DNA of 64,000 nt. Origin: Pseudomonas pergaminensis (lineage in GTDB: Bacteria; Pseudomonadota; Gammaproteobacteria; Pseudomonadales; Pseudomonadaceae). The stretch covers positions 868,001-932,000 of the forward strand of contig NZ_CP078013.2 in NCBI RefSeq assembly GCF_024112395.2, in the 5' to 3' direction. Of this stretch, positions 38,134 through 48,562 are shown in pieces (positions within the stretch are counted from its first letter, which is position 1; each line of letters opens with the position of its first letter). Below the pieces are notes generated by a model that had not been told where the DNA came from, did no database searches, and worked only from the letters and a program-made list of their open reading frames with translations. Made by a program: the position numbers and the translations under genes.

Positions 38134-39672
38134 ATGAATCTGCTCAAATCGTTGGCCGCCGTCAGCTCTATCACGATGATCTCCCGGGTTCTGGGGTTTG
38201 TGCGTGACACCTTGCTGGCGCGCATTTTTGGCGCCAGCATGGCCACGGATGCCTTCTTTATTGCATTTAAGTTACCCAACCTGCTGCGACGGATCTTCGC
38301 CGAAGGCGCGTTTTCCCAGGCATTCGTGCCGATCCTGGCCGAGTACAAGACCCAGCAGGGCGAGGAAGCCACCCGTACCTTTATTGCCTATGTCTCAGGC
38401 CTGTTGACCCTGGTACTGATGCTGGTGACCATCCTTGGCATGCTCGCCGCTCCCTGGGTGATCTGGGCCACGGCCCCCGGTTTTGCCAACACCCCGGAAA
38501 AATTCGCGCTGACCACCGATCTGCTGCGGGTGACCTTTCCTTATATATTGCTGATCTCCCTTTCATCCCTGGCCGGTGCGATCCTCAATACCTGGAATCG
38601 TTTTTCGGTGCCGGCCTTCGTGCCGACCCTGCTGAACGTCAGCATGATCATCTTCGCGCTGTTCCTTACCCCGTATTTCGACCCACCGGTAATGGCCCTG
38701 GGCTGGGCCGTCCTGGCCGGCGGCCTGGCGCAACTGCTCTACCAGCTGCCACACCTGAAAAAGATCGGCATGCTCGTGTTGCCGCGCCTGAACCTCAAGG
38801 ACACCGGCGTGTGGCGCGTGATGCGCAATATGTTGCCAGCGATCCTCGGCGTGTCGGTCAGCCAGATTTCGCTGATTATCAACACGGCGTTCGCTTCGCT
38901 GCTGGTGTCTGGCTCGGTGTCGTGGATGTACTACGCCGACCGCCTGATGGAGTTGCCGTCCGGCGTGCTGGGCGTGGCGCTGGGCACGATTCTGCTGCCG
39001 ACGCTGGCGCGCACCTACGCCAGTAAAGATCGCCAGGAATACTCGCGCATCCTCGACTGGGGCCTGCGCCTGTGCTTTGTGCTGGTGCTGCCATGCGCCC
39101 TGGCGCTGGGGATCCTGGCCGAGCCGTTGACCGTGTCGTTGTTTCAATACGGACAGTTCGATGCCCATGACGCCTTGATGACGCAGCACGCGCTGGTCGC
39201 TTATTCCGTCGGTCTGCTCGGCATTATCGTGATCAAAGTGCTGGCTCCCGGCTTCTATGCCCAGCAAAACATCCGTACGCCGGTCAAAATCGCGATCTTC
39301 ACCTTGGTCGTCACGCAACTGCTCAACCTGGTGTTTATCGGTCCGCTGGCTCACGCTGGCCTGGCCCTGGCCATCAGTGCCGGCGCATGTATCAATGCCG
39401 GGCTGTTGTTTTACCAGCTGCGCAAACAGCAAATGTTTCAGCCGCAGCCAGGTTGGGGCCTGTTTGCCCTCAAGCTGCTGGTGGCGGTGGGGGCGATGTC
39501 AGCAGTGCTGCTGGGCTTGATGCACTTTATGCCCGCCTGGGATGAAGGCCATATGCTTGAGCGCTTCCTGCGCCTGGGCGTGCTGGTCGTCGCTGGCGTG
39601 GTGGTGTACTTCGGGATGTTGCTGCTGCAAGGCTTCCGGCTGCGGGATTTCAATCGCAAGTCGCTGAGCTAG
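38134..39672 (+). CDS. murJ: Lipid II flippase MurJ
   Basis: An inner-membrane MOP-superfamily transporter that flips lipid II to the periplasmic face for peptidoglycan synthesis. The 512-residue protein has about 14 membrane segments. The N-terminal signature is [20 protein letters not shown], followed by the conserved [33 protein letters not shown] 38134 is the family start; the frame from 38047 includes untranslated leader. It is followed by ribF. Confidence 0.96.
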   Translation: MNLLKSLAAVSSITMISRVLGFVRDTLLARIFGASMATDAFFIAFKLPNLLRRIFAEGAFSQAFVPILAEYKTQQGEEATRTFIAYVSGLLTLVLMLVTILGMLAAPWVIWATAPGFANTPEKFALTTDLLRVTFPYILLISLSSLAGAILNTWNRFSVPAFVPTLLNVSMIIFALFLTPYFDPPVMALGWAVLAGGLAQLLYQLPHLKKIGMLVLPRLNLKDTGVWRVMRNMLPAILGVSVSQISLIINTAFASLLVSGSVSWMYYADRLMELPSGVLGVALGTILLPTLARTYASKDRQEYSRILDWGLRLCFVLVLPCALALGILAEPLTVSLFQYGQFDAHDALMTQHALVAYSVGLLGIIVIKVLAPGFYAQQNIRTPVKIAIFTLVVTQLLNLVFIGPLAHAGLALAISAGACINAGLLFYQLRKQQMFQPQPGWGLFALKLLVAVGAMSAVLLGLMHFMPAWDEGHMLERFLRLGVLVVAGVVVYFGMLLLQGFRLRDFNRKSLS

Positions 39673-39791
39673 AGAGTTTGCCGCGATAAAACGGTTGTTT
39701 TATCGATTCGATCCATTTGGCCCGTGCTGTTGCCTGTCGTCCGGGGCCGGGTGTGGTTATAATCGACCACTTTATGAGCAAGAAGCGCGTT

Positions 39792-40730
39792 ATGCAGCTG
39801 GTTCGAGGTCTCCACAACCTACGCCCCGAGCATCGGGGCTGCGTCGCCACTATTGGCAACTTTGACGGTGTTCACCGTGGCCACCAGGCTATCCTGGCTC
39901 GGCTGCGCGAGCGTGCGGTCGAGTTGGGCGTGCCCAGCTGCGTGGTGATTTTCGAGCCACAGCCGCGGGAATACTTCACGCCCGAGACCGCGCCAGCGCG
40001 CCTGGCCCGCCTGCGGGACAAGCTGCAACTGCTGGCCGAAGAAGGCGTGGACCGCGTCCTCTGCCTGGCTTTCAACCAGCGTTTGCAAAGCCTGAGCGCC
40101 GCCGAGTTCGTCGACCGCATCCTGGTCGATGGCCTGGGCGTGCAGCACCTGGAGGTCGGTGACGATTTCCGTTTTGGTTGCGACCGCGTGGGTGATTTCG
40201 ATTTCCTGCAGCATGCCGGCGTCAACCAGGGGTTTACCGTCGAAGCCGCGCAAACCGTCGAACTGGACGGCCTGCGCGTGAGCAGTACCCAGGTGCGTAA
40301 CGCCCTGGCTGCTGCCGACTTCGCCTTGGCCGAGCGGCTGCTCGGCCGCCCGTTCCGCATTGCCGGGCGGGTCCTGCACGGCCAGAAGCTGGCGCGCCAA
40401 TTGGGCACGCCAACCGCCAACGTGCAACTCAAGCGCCGTCGTGTGCCGCTGACCGGGGTCTACCTGGTGAGCGTCGACATCGACGGCCAATCGTGGCCGG
40501 GAGTCGCCAACATAGGCGTCAGGCCCACGGTTGCAGGTGATGGCAAGGCCCACCTGGAAGTACATCTGCTGGATTTTGCCGGTGATCTGTATGACCGGCG
40601 TTTGACGGTGGTTTTCCACCAGAAGCTGCGTGAAGAGCAGCGTTTCGCCTCCCTTGAGGCGTTGAAAACGGCGATCAATGCGGATGTCGCCGCCGCCCGT
40701 GCACTAGCCGCACCTAGCGCCCATCGCTAA
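39792..40730 (+). CDS. ribF: Bifunctional riboflavin kinase / FMN adenylyltransferase
   Basis: Makes FMN and then FAD from riboflavin. It has 312 residues. The N-terminal nucleotidyltransferase domain has the motif IGNFDGVHRGHQAIL and an S-S-T-type segment at LRVSSTQVRNAL; the C-terminal flavokinase domain has GTPTANVQL and IGVRPTV. ATG 39792 fits the family start (MQLVRGLHNL); the upstream frame is not used. It precedes ileS by 14 bases. Confidence 0.96.
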   Translation: MQLVRGLHNLRPEHRGCVATIGNFDGVHRGHQAILARLRERAVELGVPSCVVIFEPQPREYFTPETAPARLARLRDKLQLLAEEGVDRVLCLAFNQRLQSLSAAEFVDRILVDGLGVQHLEVGDDFRFGCDRVGDFDFLQHAGVNQGFTVEAAQTVELDGLRVSSTQVRNALAAADFALAERLLGRPFRIAGRVLHGQKLARQLGTPTANVQLKRRRVPLTGVYLVSVDIDGQSWPGVANIGVRPTVAGDGKAHLEVHLLDFAGDLYDRRLTVVFHQKLREEQRFASLEALKTAINADVAAARALAAPSAHR

Positions 40731-40744
40731 CCGAAGAGCCTTAA

Positions 40745-43576
40745 ATGACCGACTATAAAGCCACGCTAAACCTTCCGGACACCGCCTTCCCAATGAAGGC
40801 CGGCCTGCCACAGCGCGAACCGCAGATCCTGCAGCGCTGGGACAGTATTGGCCTGTACGGAAAGTTGCGCGAAATTGGCAAGGATCGTCCGAAATTCGTC
40901 CTGCACGACGGCCCTCCTTATGCCAACGGCACGATTCATATCGGTCATGCGCTGAACAAGATTCTCAAGGACATGATCCTGCGCTCGAAGACCCTGTCGG
41001 GCTTCGACGCGCCGTATGTCCCGGGTTGGGACTGCCACGGCCTGCCGATCGAACACAAAGTCGAAGTGACCTACGGCAAGAACCTGGGCGCGGATAAAAC
41101 CCGCGAACTATGCCGTGCCTACGCCACCGAGCAAATCGAAGGGCAGAAGTCCGAATTCATCCGCCTGGGCGTGCTCGGCGAGTGGGACAACCCGTACAAG
41201 ACCATGAACTTCAAGAACGAGGCCGGTGAAATCCGTGCCTTGGCCGAGATCGTCAAAGGCGGTTTCGTGTTCAAGGGCCTCAAGCCTGTGAACTGGTGCT
41301 TTGACTGCGGTTCGGCCCTGGCCGAAGCGGAAGTCGAGTACGAAGACAAGAAGTCCTCGACCATCGACGTGGCCTTCCCGATCGCCGACGACGCCAAGCT
41401 GGCCGAGGCCTTTGGCCTGGCAAACCTGGGCAAGCCGGCGGCCATCGTGATCTGGACCACCACCCCTTGGACCATCCCGGCCAACCAGGCGCTGAACGTG
41501 CACCCGGAATTCACCTACGCCCTGGTGGACGTCGGTGATCGCTTGCTGGTGCTGGCCGAGGAAATGGTCGAGGGCTGCCTGGCCCGCTACGAACTGCAAG
41601 GTTCGGTGATCGCGACCACCACCGGCTCCGCGCTGGAACTGATCAATTTCCGTCACCCGTTCTATGACCGCCTGTCGCCGGTGTACCTGGCTGACTACGT
41701 CGAGCTGGGTTCGGGTACCGGCATTGTTCACTGCTCGCCGGCCTATGGCGTGGACGACTTTGTCATCTGCAAGAAGTACGGCCTGGTCAACGACGACATC
41801 ATCAACCCGGTGCAGAGCAACGGCGTGTATGTGCCGTCGCTCGAATTCTTTGGCGGCCAGTTCATCTTCAAGGCCGACCAGCCGATCATCGACAAGCTGC
41901 GTGAAGTCGGTGCGCTGATGCAGACCGCCACCATCCAGCACAGCTACATGCACTGCTGGCGCCACAAGACCCCGCTGATCTACCGCGCCACAGCGCAGTG
42001 GTTCATCGGCATGGACAAAGAGCCGACCACGGGCGACACCCTGCGTGTACGCTCGCTCAAAGCCATCGAAGACACCCAGTTCGTCCCGGCCTGGGGCCAG
42101 GCGCGCCTGCACTCGATGATCGCCAACCGCCCGGACTGGTGCATCTCCCGCCAGCGTAACTGGGGCGTGCCGATCCCGTTCTTCCTGAACAAGGAAAGCG
42201 GCGAGCTGCACCCACGCACCGTCGAACTGATGGAAGTCGTGGCCCAGCGCGTTGAACAGGAAGGCATCGAAGCCTGGTTCAAACTGGACGCTGCCGAGCT
42301 GCTGGGCGATGAAGCGCCGCAGTACGACAAGATCAGCGACACCCTCGACGTGTGGTTCGACTCGGGTACTACCCACTGGCACGTGCTGCGCGGCTCGCAC
42401 CCGATGGGTCATGAAACCGGCCCGCGTGCCGACCTGTACCTGGAAGGCTCGGACCAACACCGTGGCTGGTTCCACTCGTCGCTGCTGACCGGTTGCGCCA
42501 TCGACAACCACGCGCCATACCGCGAACTGCTGACTCACGGTTTTACCGTCGACGAGACGGGCCGCAAAATGTCCAAGTCGCTGAAGAACGTGATCGAGCC
42601 GAAGAAGATCAACGACACCCTGGGCGCCGACATCATGCGTCTGTGGGTCGCGTCGACCGACTATTCGGGCGAAATCGCCGTGTCGGACCAGATCCTGCAG
42701 CGCAGCGCCGATGCCTACCGCCGCATCCGTAATACCGCACGCTTCCTGCTGTCGAACCTGACCGGTTTCAACCCGGCTACCGACATCCTGCCGGCCGAGG
42801 ACATGCTCGCCCTCGACCGTTGGGCCGTGGACCGTACCTTGCTGCTGCAACGCGAGTTGCAAGAGCACTACGGCGAATACCGTTTCTGGAACGTTTACTC
42901 GAAGATCCACAACTTCTGCGTGCAGGAGCTGGGTGGTTTCTACCTCGACATCATCAAGGACCGCCAGTACACCACCGGCGCCAACAGCAAGGCGCGCCGC
43001 TCGGCGCAGACCGCGCTGTTCCACATCTCCGAAGCGCTGGTGCGCTGGATCGCGCCGATCCTGGCCTTCACCGCCGACGAACTGTGGGAATACCTGCCGG
43101 GTGAGCGCAACGAGTCCGTGATGCTCAACACCTGGTACGAAGGCCTGACCGAACTGCCGGCCGACTTCGAACTGGGCCGCGAGTACTGGGAAGGCGTGAT
43201 GGCCGTGAAGGTTGCGGTGAACAAGGAGCTGGAAGTGCAACGTGCGGCCAAGGCCGTCGGTGGCAACCTGCAAGCCGAAGTCACCCTGTTTGCCGAGGAA
43301 GGCCTGACCGCCGACCTGGCCAAGCTGAGCAACGAACTGCGCTTCGTGCTGATCACCTCTACCGCGAGCCTGGCGCCATTCGCCCAGGCCCCGGCGGACG
43401 CGGTCGCCACCGAAGTGCCGGGCCTCAAGCTCAAAGTGGTCAAGTCCGCCTTCCCTAAATGCGCCCGTTGCTGGCACTGCCGTGAAGATGTCGGCGTGAA
43501 CCCTGAGCATCCGGAAATCTGTGGTCGTTGCGTCGACAACATCAGCGGTGAAGGCGAGGTTCGTCACTATGCCTAA
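40745..43576 (+). CDS. ileS: Isoleucyl-tRNA synthetase
   Basis: A class I synthetase of 943 residues. The HIGH motif is in [15 protein letters not shown] near residue 65, the CP1 editing domain is central, KMSKS is in [15 protein letters not shown] near residue 605, and a C-terminal zinc ribbon has CARCWHC and CGRCVDN. This is the eubacterial (mupirocin-sensitive type) form judging by the zinc ribbon and size. Its end overlaps the lspA start by 8 bases. Confidence 0.98.
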   Translation: MTDYKATLNLPDTAFPMKAGLPQREPQILQRWDSIGLYGKLREIGKDRPKFVLHDGPPYANGTIHIGHALNKILKDMILRSKTLSGFDAPYVPGWDCHGLPIEHKVEVTYGKNLGADKTRELCRAYATEQIEGQKSEFIRLGVLGEWDNPYKTMNFKNEAGEIRALAEIVKGGFVFKGLKPVNWCFDCGSALAEAEVEYEDKKSSTIDVAFPIADDAKLAEAFGLANLGKPAAIVIWTTTPWTIPANQALNVHPEFTYALVDVGDRLLVLAEEMVEGCLARYELQGSVIATTTGSALELINFRHPFYDRLSPVYLADYVELGSGTGIVHCSPAYGVDDFVICKKYGLVNDDIINPVQSNGVYVPSLEFFGGQFIFKADQPIIDKLREVGALMQTATIQHSYMHCWRHKTPLIYRATAQWFIGMDKEPTTGDTLRVRSLKAIEDTQFVPAWGQARLHSMIANRPDWCISRQRNWGVPIPFFLNKESGELHPRTVELMEVVAQRVEQEGIEAWFKLDAAELLGDEAPQYDKISDTLDVWFDSGTTHWHVLRGSHPMGHETGPRADLYLEGSDQHRGWFHSSLLTGCAIDNHAPYRELLTHGFTVDETGRKMSKSLKNVIEPKKINDTLGADIMRLWVASTDYSGEIAVSDQILQRSADAYRRIRNTARFLLSNLTGFNPATDILPAEDMLALDRWAVDRTLLLQRELQEHYGEYRFWNVYSKIHNFCVQELGGFYLDIIKDRQYTTGANSKARRSAQTALFHISEALVRWIAPILAFTADELWEYLPGERNESVMLNTWYEGLTELPADFELGREYWEGVMAVKVAVNKELEVQRAAKAVGGNLQAEVTLFAEEGLTADLAKLSNELRFVLITSTASLAPFAQAPADAVATEVPGLKLKVVKSAFPKCARCWHCREDVGVNPEHPEICGRCVDNISGEGEVRHYA

Positions 43577-44081
43577 CTCAGCCAGTCGTTTCGGACGTCT
43601 GGGCTGGCTCGTGCTGAGCGTGCTGGTCCTGGTCATCGACCAGGTCAGCAAGGCTCACTTCGAAGGCTCCCTGGAGATGTTCCAGCAGATCGTGGTGATC
43701 CCGGATTACTTCAGCTGGACCCTGGCCTACAACACCGGCGCCGCGTTCAGCTTTTTGGCGGATAGCGGCGGCTGGCAGCGCTGGCTGTTCGCCTTGATCG
43801 CCGTGGTCGTCAGTGCGGTGCTGGTGGTGTGGCTCAAGCGTCTTGGCCGTGATGACACCTGGCTGGCGATCGCCTTGGCGCTGGTATTGGGCGGTGCTCT
43901 GGGCAATCTTTACGACCGCATTGCCCTCGGCCATGTGATCGACTTCATTCTGGTGCATTGGCAGAACCGCTGGTACTTCCCGGCGTTCAACTTTGCCGAC
44001 AGCGCCATCACCGTCGGTGCAATCATGCTGGCGTTGGATATGTTCAAAAGCAAGAAAACCGGAGAGACCGTCAATGACTGA
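43569..44081 (+). CDS. lspA: Lipoprotein signal peptidase (signal peptidase II)
   Basis: Cleaves signal peptides of diacylglyceryl prolipoproteins in the inner membrane. It has 170 residues and four membrane segments. Catalytic Asp residues are in the conserved boxes [16 protein letters not shown] and [20 protein letters not shown] is also present. ATG 43569 lies inside the ileS end. Its own stop overlaps fkpB (ATGACTGA). Confidence 0.97.
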   Translation: MPNSASRFGRLGWLVLSVLVLVIDQVSKAHFEGSLEMFQQIVVIPDYFSWTLAYNTGAAFSFLADSGGWQRWLFALIAVVVSAVLVVWLKRLGRDDTWLAIALALVLGGALGNLYDRIALGHVIDFILVHWQNRWYFPAFNFADSAITVGAIMLALDMFKSKKTGETVND

Positions 44082-44526
44082 TCAGGTATTGGCTGAGCAA
44101 CGCATCGGCCAGAACACGGAAGTCACTTTGCATTTCGCATTGCGCCTGGAGAATGGCGACACGGTCGACAGCACGTTCGACAAGGCACCGGCCACCTTCA
44201 AGGTCGGTGATGGCAACCTGCTGCCGGGTTTCGAGGCGGCCCTGTTCGGCTTCAAGGCTGGCGACAAGCGTACCCTGCAGATCCTGCCGGAAAACGCCTT
44301 TGGCCAACCCAACCCGCAAAACGTGCAGATCATCCCGCGTTCGCAGTTCCAGGACATGGACCTGTCGGAAGGCTTGTTGGTGATCTTCAACGATGCGGCG
44401 AATACCGAACTGCCCGGCGTGGTGAAAACCTTCGATGACGCGCAAGTGACCATCGACTTCAACCACCCGTTGGCCGGTAAAACCTTGACGTTCGACGTTG
44501 AAATCATCAGCGTTAAAGCGATCTAA
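44074..44526 (+). CDS. fkpB: FKBP-type peptidyl-prolyl isomerase FkpB (SlpA)
   Basis: A 150-residue SlyD-like isomerase without the histidine tail. FKBP parts are VTLHFALRLENGDTVDSTFD and GDGNLLPGFEAALFGF, with an insert-in-flap region around residues 75-120. ATG 44074 overlaps the lspA stop by 8 bases. The ileS-lspA-fkpB-ispH order is conserved in gammaproteobacteria. This is the second FKBP of the SlyD group in the window. Confidence 0.95.
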   Translation: MTDQVLAEQRIGQNTEVTLHFALRLENGDTVDSTFDKAPATFKVGDGNLLPGFEAALFGFKAGDKRTLQILPENAFGQPNPQNVQIIPRSQFQDMDLSEGLLVIFNDAANTELPGVVKTFDDAQVTIDFNHPLAGKTLTFDVEIISVKAI

Positions 44527-44559
44527 CTGACAAAACCGGCGCCTGCGGGCGCTGGCTTG

Positions 44560-44645
44560 TGTGGGAGCTGGCTGCCTGCGATAGCATCACCCTGGTGTAC
44601 CTGATACACCGAGGTGCCTGCATCGCAGGCAAGCCAGTTCCCACA
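44560..44645 (+). repeat. Degenerate REPIN, GCTGGCTTGCCTGC type
   Basis: An inverted pair related to the copy at 33299. The left arm has lost one or more bases (GGGAGCTGGCTGCCTGCG) and the right arm reads AAGCCAGTTCCCACA. It separates fkpB from ispH. Confidence 0.8.
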
Positions 44646-44683
44646 AGATCCAATTTCTTGCCGAGCAAGACACGAGGCACAGC

Positions 44684-45631
44684 ATGCAAATCAAACTCGC
44701 CAACCCCCGTGGCTTCTGCGCCGGTGTGGACCGGGCGATCGAAATCGTCAACCGCGCCTTGGAGGTCTTCGGGCCGCCGATCTATGTGCGCCATGAAGTC
44801 GTCCACAACAAATTTGTGGTCGAAGACCTGCGCGCACGCGGTGCCATCTTTGTCGAAGAGCTGGACCAAGTGCCGGACGACGTCATCGTCATCTTCAGTG
44901 CCCACGGTGTCTCCCAGGCAGTGCGCACCGAAGCGGCAGGCCGTGGCCTGAAAGTGTTCGATGCTACCTGCCCGCTGGTTACCAAGGTTCACATCGAAGT
45001 CGCGCGCTACAGCCGTGACGGACGCGAGTGCATCCTCATCGGCCATGCCGGTCACCCGGAAGTCGAAGGCACCATGGGGCAGTACGACGCCAGCAATGGT
45101 GGGGCGATCTATCTGGTGGAGGACGAAAAAGACGTCGCCAACCTGCAGGTGCAGAACCCCGAACGCCTGGCATTCGTGACCCAGACCACCTTGTCCATGG
45201 ACGACACCAGTCGCGTGATCGACGCGCTGCGCAGCCGCTTCCCGGCCATTGGTGGGCCGCGCAAGGACGACATCTGCTACGCCACCCAGAACCGGCAGGA
45301 CGCGGTCAAGCAATTGGCCGATGAATGCGATGTGGTGCTGGTTGTCGGCAGCCCCAACAGCTCCAACTCCAACCGCCTGCGTGAGCTGGCTGAGCGCATG
45401 GCCACACCGGCGTACCTGATCGACGGCGCCGAAGATATGCAGCGCAGTTGGTTCGATGGCGTCGAGCGCATTGGCATCACGGCCGGTGCTTCGGCCCCGG
45501 AAGTGCTGGTACGTGGGGTTATCCAGCAACTGCACGCCTGGGGCGCTACCGGTGCCGATGAGCTGGCAGGTCGCGAGGAAAACATCACGTTTTCCATGCC
45601 CAAGGAATTGCGCGTTCGCTCGTTGCTCTGA
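44684..45631 (+). CDS. ispH: 4-hydroxy-3-methylbut-2-enyl diphosphate reductase
   Basis: The last enzyme of the non-mevalonate pathway, a [4Fe-4S] protein making IPP and DMAPP. It has 315 residues. The three cluster cysteines are in [25 protein letters not shown] and [11 protein letters not shown]. The conserved [10 protein letters not shown] and [11 protein letters not shown] are present. Its 3' end overlaps the convergent minor pilin gene by 47 bases. Confidence 0.97.
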   Translation: MQIKLANPRGFCAGVDRAIEIVNRALEVFGPPIYVRHEVVHNKFVVEDLRARGAIFVEELDQVPDDVIVIFSAHGVSQAVRTEAAGRGLKVFDATCPLVTKVHIEVARYSRDGRECILIGHAGHPEVEGTMGQYDASNGGAIYLVEDEKDVANLQVQNPERLAFVTQTTLSMDDTSRVIDALRSRFPAIGGPRKDDICYATQNRQDAVKQLADECDVVLVVGSPNSSNSNRLRELAERMATPAYLIDGAEDMQRSWFDGVERIGITAGASAPEVLVRGVIQQLHAWGATGADELAGREENITFSMPKELRVRSLL

Positions 45632-46166
45632 GTGTCGGGTTGCCGGACCCACTCCGGCACAACGCCTGCTCGGCACTGTCGCTGCGCAGGCTGATGCGCC
45701 CGCTGGGCGCCAGCACGATCTGATGCAGGCTCTCTGCCTGATCTCTGGCACACACATGCACGGTGCCGGCACGGAAACCTCCCCCTGAAAATATCGGCTC
45801 GCCCAGCCCGCTGAAACGCACCTGGCTCTTGAGCGGCCCATTGCCCACGATCAAGTCATGGCCACTGTCCTGGTGAGTCAGCAATACGGGGTTGTCGTCG
45901 TCCAGGTGGCCGCGTCCGCTGGCATCCACGATGACGCGCCAGCCCAGGCTCCAATCATCGTTCAATGCGTGAATGACCACCGCTCGATTGCGTGCAATGG
46001 CTTCGGTGCGTGCGTAGCGCAGGCCTGCCGCCAATGTTTGTGCCGCGCTGTGGCGTTGCTGTGAGTCCAGCAGGCTCTTGAAGCTCGGCACTGCCAGGAT
46101 CGCCAGAATGCTGCTCAGGGTCAGTCCGAGCAGCAATTCGATCAGGGTAAAACCGCGTTGGTGCAT
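45585..46166 (-). CDS. FimT/FimU-like minor pseudopilin
   Basis: A GspH/FimT-type prepilin of 193 residues from ATG 46166, which has an excellent GGAGGA site. The leader is short, with cleavage at G|FTLIE (QRG then [22 protein letters not shown]), and Glu5 is present. The soluble domain contains [20 protein letters not shown], typical of FimT/FimU, and a likely disulfide pair (HVCARD and ALCRSG). The C-terminus runs 47 bases into ispH on the opposite strand. It faces away from pilV, unlike the P. aeruginosa cluster, where fimU is cotranscribed with pilV. FimT versus FimU is not resolved. Confidence 0.85.
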   Translation of the reverse strand: MHQRGFTLIELLLGLTLSSILAILAVPSFKSLLDSQQRHSAAQTLAAGLRYARTEAIARNRAVVIHALNDDWSLGWRVIVDASGRGHLDDDNPVLLTHQDSGHDLIVGNGPLKSQVRFSGLGEPIFSGGGFRAGTVHVCARDQAESLHQIVLAPSGRISLRSDSAEQALCRSGSGNPTLRATSERAIPWAWKT

Positions 46167-46347
46167 GTGCCATTCCTCCGTGGATAGGGGTGTCGTCCTA
46201 GGTATAGCGTCCAGGCTGAGGCGCTGGATGATGGCCTTTATGTCCAAAGTATTTCCCTTTGTTCCCGGAGCAGCACGGGTGAAAAACCGGCGCTAGTCTT
46301 GAGCCGCACAGCAGGTTCTGCCTGCTCTTTTTCGGACTTCGACATGG

Positions 46348-46845
46348 ATGGCGACGGTAATGCTTGCCTGCACGAATACCTGTATTTCTCCTGTTTTATC
46401 CCCACGCCAGACCGGAATGACGCTGATCGAAGTGCTTGTCGCCGTGCTGATCCTTGCCATTGGCCTGCTGGGTGCGGCAGTGATCCAACTCAACGCGCTC
46501 AAGTACACCGACAGCTCAAGGATGACCAGCCAGGCCAGCTTCATTGCCTACGACATGCTCGACCGGATCCGCGCCAATTCTGGCGCCGACTACGCCTGGG
46601 GTCGGGGAGAGCGTGCTCATGCCAGTGGCGCTACTGGCAGCGTGCGCGATCTGGACCTGCATGATTTCGAGGCCAATATCCTCGGCTTTGCCGGGGAGGG
46701 CGCCAAAGGCTCGGTGTCGATCAGCGGCAGTGAGGTAACGGTCAGTATCAGCTGGGATGACAACCGGGGGACCAACACGCCAGGTGCCCGGGAAACCTTC
46801 ACCCTGACCAGCCGTATCAGCGATGAGTCGGGGGTGGCGCAATGA
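46348..46845 (+). CDS. pilV: Type IV pilus minor pilin PilV
   Basis: A minor pilin of the priming complex. The prepilin site is RQTG|MTLIE with Glu5, followed by VLVAVLILAIGLLGAAVIQL. About 165 residues from ATG 46348, or 161 from ATG 46360, which has GGATGG at 8 bases; the start is uncertain and the leader (about 20 residues) is longer than usual. The soluble part is about 115 residues. It overlaps pilW by 4 bases. Confidence 0.87.
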   Translation: MATVMLACTNTCISPVLSPRQTGMTLIEVLVAVLILAIGLLGAAVIQLNALKYTDSSRMTSQASFIAYDMLDRIRANSGADYAWGRGERAHASGATGSVRDLDLHDFEANILGFAGEGAKGSVSISGSEVTVSISWDDNRGTNTPGARETFTLTSRISDESGVAQ

Positions 46846-47549
46846 GGCGTCTTGCTCGCGGTTTCAGTCTGGTGGAGTTACTGCTGGCGTTGGCCATGGG
46901 CTTGGTGCTGGTGCTTGGGGGCAGCCAGGTGGTGATTGATTCCAGAGCTACCCACGCCAGCCAGCAGGCAGCCATGTCGCTGCAGGATGATGCGCGGTTC
47001 GTACTGGGCAAAATCATTCAGGACATCCGCCAGGCGGGCATGTTTGGTTGTTTGGCCACAGGCTTTATCGAGAATGCGCCACCGGCCTTTGATCGGCCCG
47101 TCAGTTGGGATGGTGGGGCGGGCGCCAAGTCGCTGACGTTGGTGACTGCAGATGCCGGTAATGAAAGCGGCAAGCCTGATTGGACCGTATTGTCCGATTG
47201 CACGGGTAGCGCCCAGGCTTACATTGGAAACTCCCCTGCGCCTGCTCCGGGCGAGATCCGTTTTGCATTGCGCCAAGTGACCTACACCTTCGAAGCGGGC
47301 CAGCTTAAAGTCAGCACCCCTGCAGCACCCGCCAAGGCCGTGCTGGTGGATAACGTGCAGGCGTTCGAGCTTGGCTTTGGCCTTGCCGCCAAGCCCGCAT
47401 CACTGCAGGTCGTGCGTTACGACGCCGCGCCAGCCGACGCCTCCCTGATACGCAGCGTGCGTATCCAGATGACGCTGCAAGACCCTTCTGGCCGGGTAAA
47501 AGCTCAAACCTACAGCGTCGTGGCGGCGTTGCGAAACCAGCTGGGGTAG
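46842..47549 (+). CDS. pilW: Type IV pilus minor pilin PilW
   Basis: A 235-residue prepilin with leader MRRLARG and cleavage before FSLVELLLALAMGLVLVLGG; Glu5 is present. The helix continues QAAMSLQDDARFVLGKIIQDIRQAGMFGC, typical of PilW. The ATG overlaps the pilV stop (ATGA). It forms the pilus initiation complex with PilV and PilX. Confidence 0.92.
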   Translation: MRRLARGFSLVELLLALAMGLVLVLGGSQVVIDSRATHASQQAAMSLQDDARFVLGKIIQDIRQAGMFGCLATGFIENAPPAFDRPVSWDGGAGAKSLTLVTADAGNESGKPDWTVLSDCTGSAQAYIGNSPAPAPGEIRFALRQVTYTFEAGQLKVSTPAAPAKAVLVDNVQAFELGFGLAAKPASLQVVRYDAAPADASLIRSVRIQMTLQDPSGRVKAQTYSVVAALRNQLG

Positions 47550-47556
47550 GGCGGCC

Positions 47557-48087
47557 ATGGTGCTTAGCGAGAGTAATCGTTTAAGGCAGGCGGGCATGGT
47601 GCTGCTGATCAGCCTGGTGTTCCTGTTGCTGGTGTCGCTGGTCGGCTTGTCCTCGATGCAAGGTGCACTCATCCAGCAAAAGATCGCCGGCAGCGTCTGG
47701 CAGCGCAATCAATCGCTGCAGCGTGCTGAAAGTGGCTTGAGGCTCGGGGAGGCGGCGGTACAGCGGTCATTTACGACGCTGCCGTTGTGTCAATCGATTA
47801 CCCGATGTGCGCCGCCGGAGGCTGCATTTTCAGTGTCCGGGCCCGGCGCGGACCCTGTTTCAGGCGTTAGCTGGGTGGCGCTGAAAGGCGGTGTATACGG
47901 CCTTCAATCCCTTGGGCCGGCGGTCGGGGTGGCGCATTTACCGCCGCACATGCCGGCTTCGGTGTATCGAGTGACGGCTGTTGGCCTCAGCGGCCAATTG
48001 CGCACGGTGCTGGAGAGCGTCTATGCGCGAGTAGAGGAGCAGGGCGGCTCGCGTTTTCGGCGAGTGGCGTGGCGGCAACTTCAATAA
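47557..48087 (+). CDS. pilX: Type IV pilus minor pilin PilX
   Basis: A 176-residue prepilin. The hydrophobic stretch AGMVLLISLVFLLLVSLVGLSSM follows a leader of about 13 residues (MVLSESNRLRQAG). The Glu5 of ordinary pilins is absent (MVLLI), as is usual for PilX and GspK-like tip subunits. The helix continues QQKIAGSVWQRNQSLQRAESGLRLGE. It lies 7 bases after pilW. In P. aeruginosa the next gene is pilY1; here it is directly a pilE-like gene. Confidence 0.9.
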   Translation: MVLSESNRLRQAGMVLLISLVFLLLVSLVGLSSMQGALIQQKIAGSVWQRNQSLQRAESGLRLGEAAVQRSFTTLPLCQSITRCAPPEAAFSVSGPGADPVSGVSWVALKGGVYGLQSLGPAVGVAHLPPHMPASVYRVTAVGLSGQLRTVLESVYARVEEQGGSRFRRVAWRQLQ

Positions 48088-48098
48088 GGAGCACTGCA

Positions 48099-48500
48099 AT
48101 GGGCATGGACAGCCAGGGGTTTACCTTGATCGAGTTACTGATCGCGGTTGCGATCATTTCGGTGTTGGCGGGGATTGCTTACCCCGGATACACCGGCCAT
48201 ATGAAAAAAGTATATCGCGCTGAAGTCGTGGCGCTGTTGACCGGGCAGGCTCAGCATCTGGAGCGCTTTTATGCGAGGAACGGTACTTTTATTGATGCAA
48301 GCGGCGTCAGTGCGGGCAATGATCGCTATAGAATCAGCGCTGCGTTGAACCCTCAGGATTTCCAGTTGGTGGCGACGCCTGCTATCGGCTCGATGATGGC
48401 TGGTGACCCTTGCGGTGATTTCGTCCTGACCAGCGCCGGCACGCGCAGCAACCCCGGTGCAATACCAGAAATGTCGCGCAAGCTGTGCTGGGGGCAATGA
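48099..48500 (+). CDS. pilE: Type IV pilus minor pilin PilE
   Basis: A 133-residue prepilin from ATG 48099, with AAGGAG at 7 bases. Leader MGMDSQG, then FTLIELLIAVAIISVLAGIAYPGY with Glu5. The C-terminal part has the PilE features GDPCGDFVLTSAGTRSNPG and a final KLCWGQ (probable disulfide). It begins 11 bases after pilX. It is the last pilin gene of the cluster. Confidence 0.9.
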   Translation: MGMDSQGFTLIELLIAVAIISVLAGIAYPGYTGHMKKVYRAEVVALLTGQAQHLERFYARNGTFIDASGVSAGNDRYRISAALNPQDFQLVATPAIGSMMAGDPCGDFVLTSAGTRSNPGAIPEMSRKLCWGQ

Positions 48501-48562
48501 TGAGGGGGCTGGACGACTGGGCGCCGGGCGCGCTTGTTCCTATTTATCGGCTGGATCAAATG

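Noticed and set aside
41108..43651. 847-residue open frame antisense to ileS
   Set aside because: Same kind of codon-bias shadow; ileS motifs are intact on the plus strand.
48500..48562. Thiamine (THI) riboswitch before thiO
   Set aside because: The gap after pilE is about 60 bases and contains no TPP-aptamer-like conserved segments.
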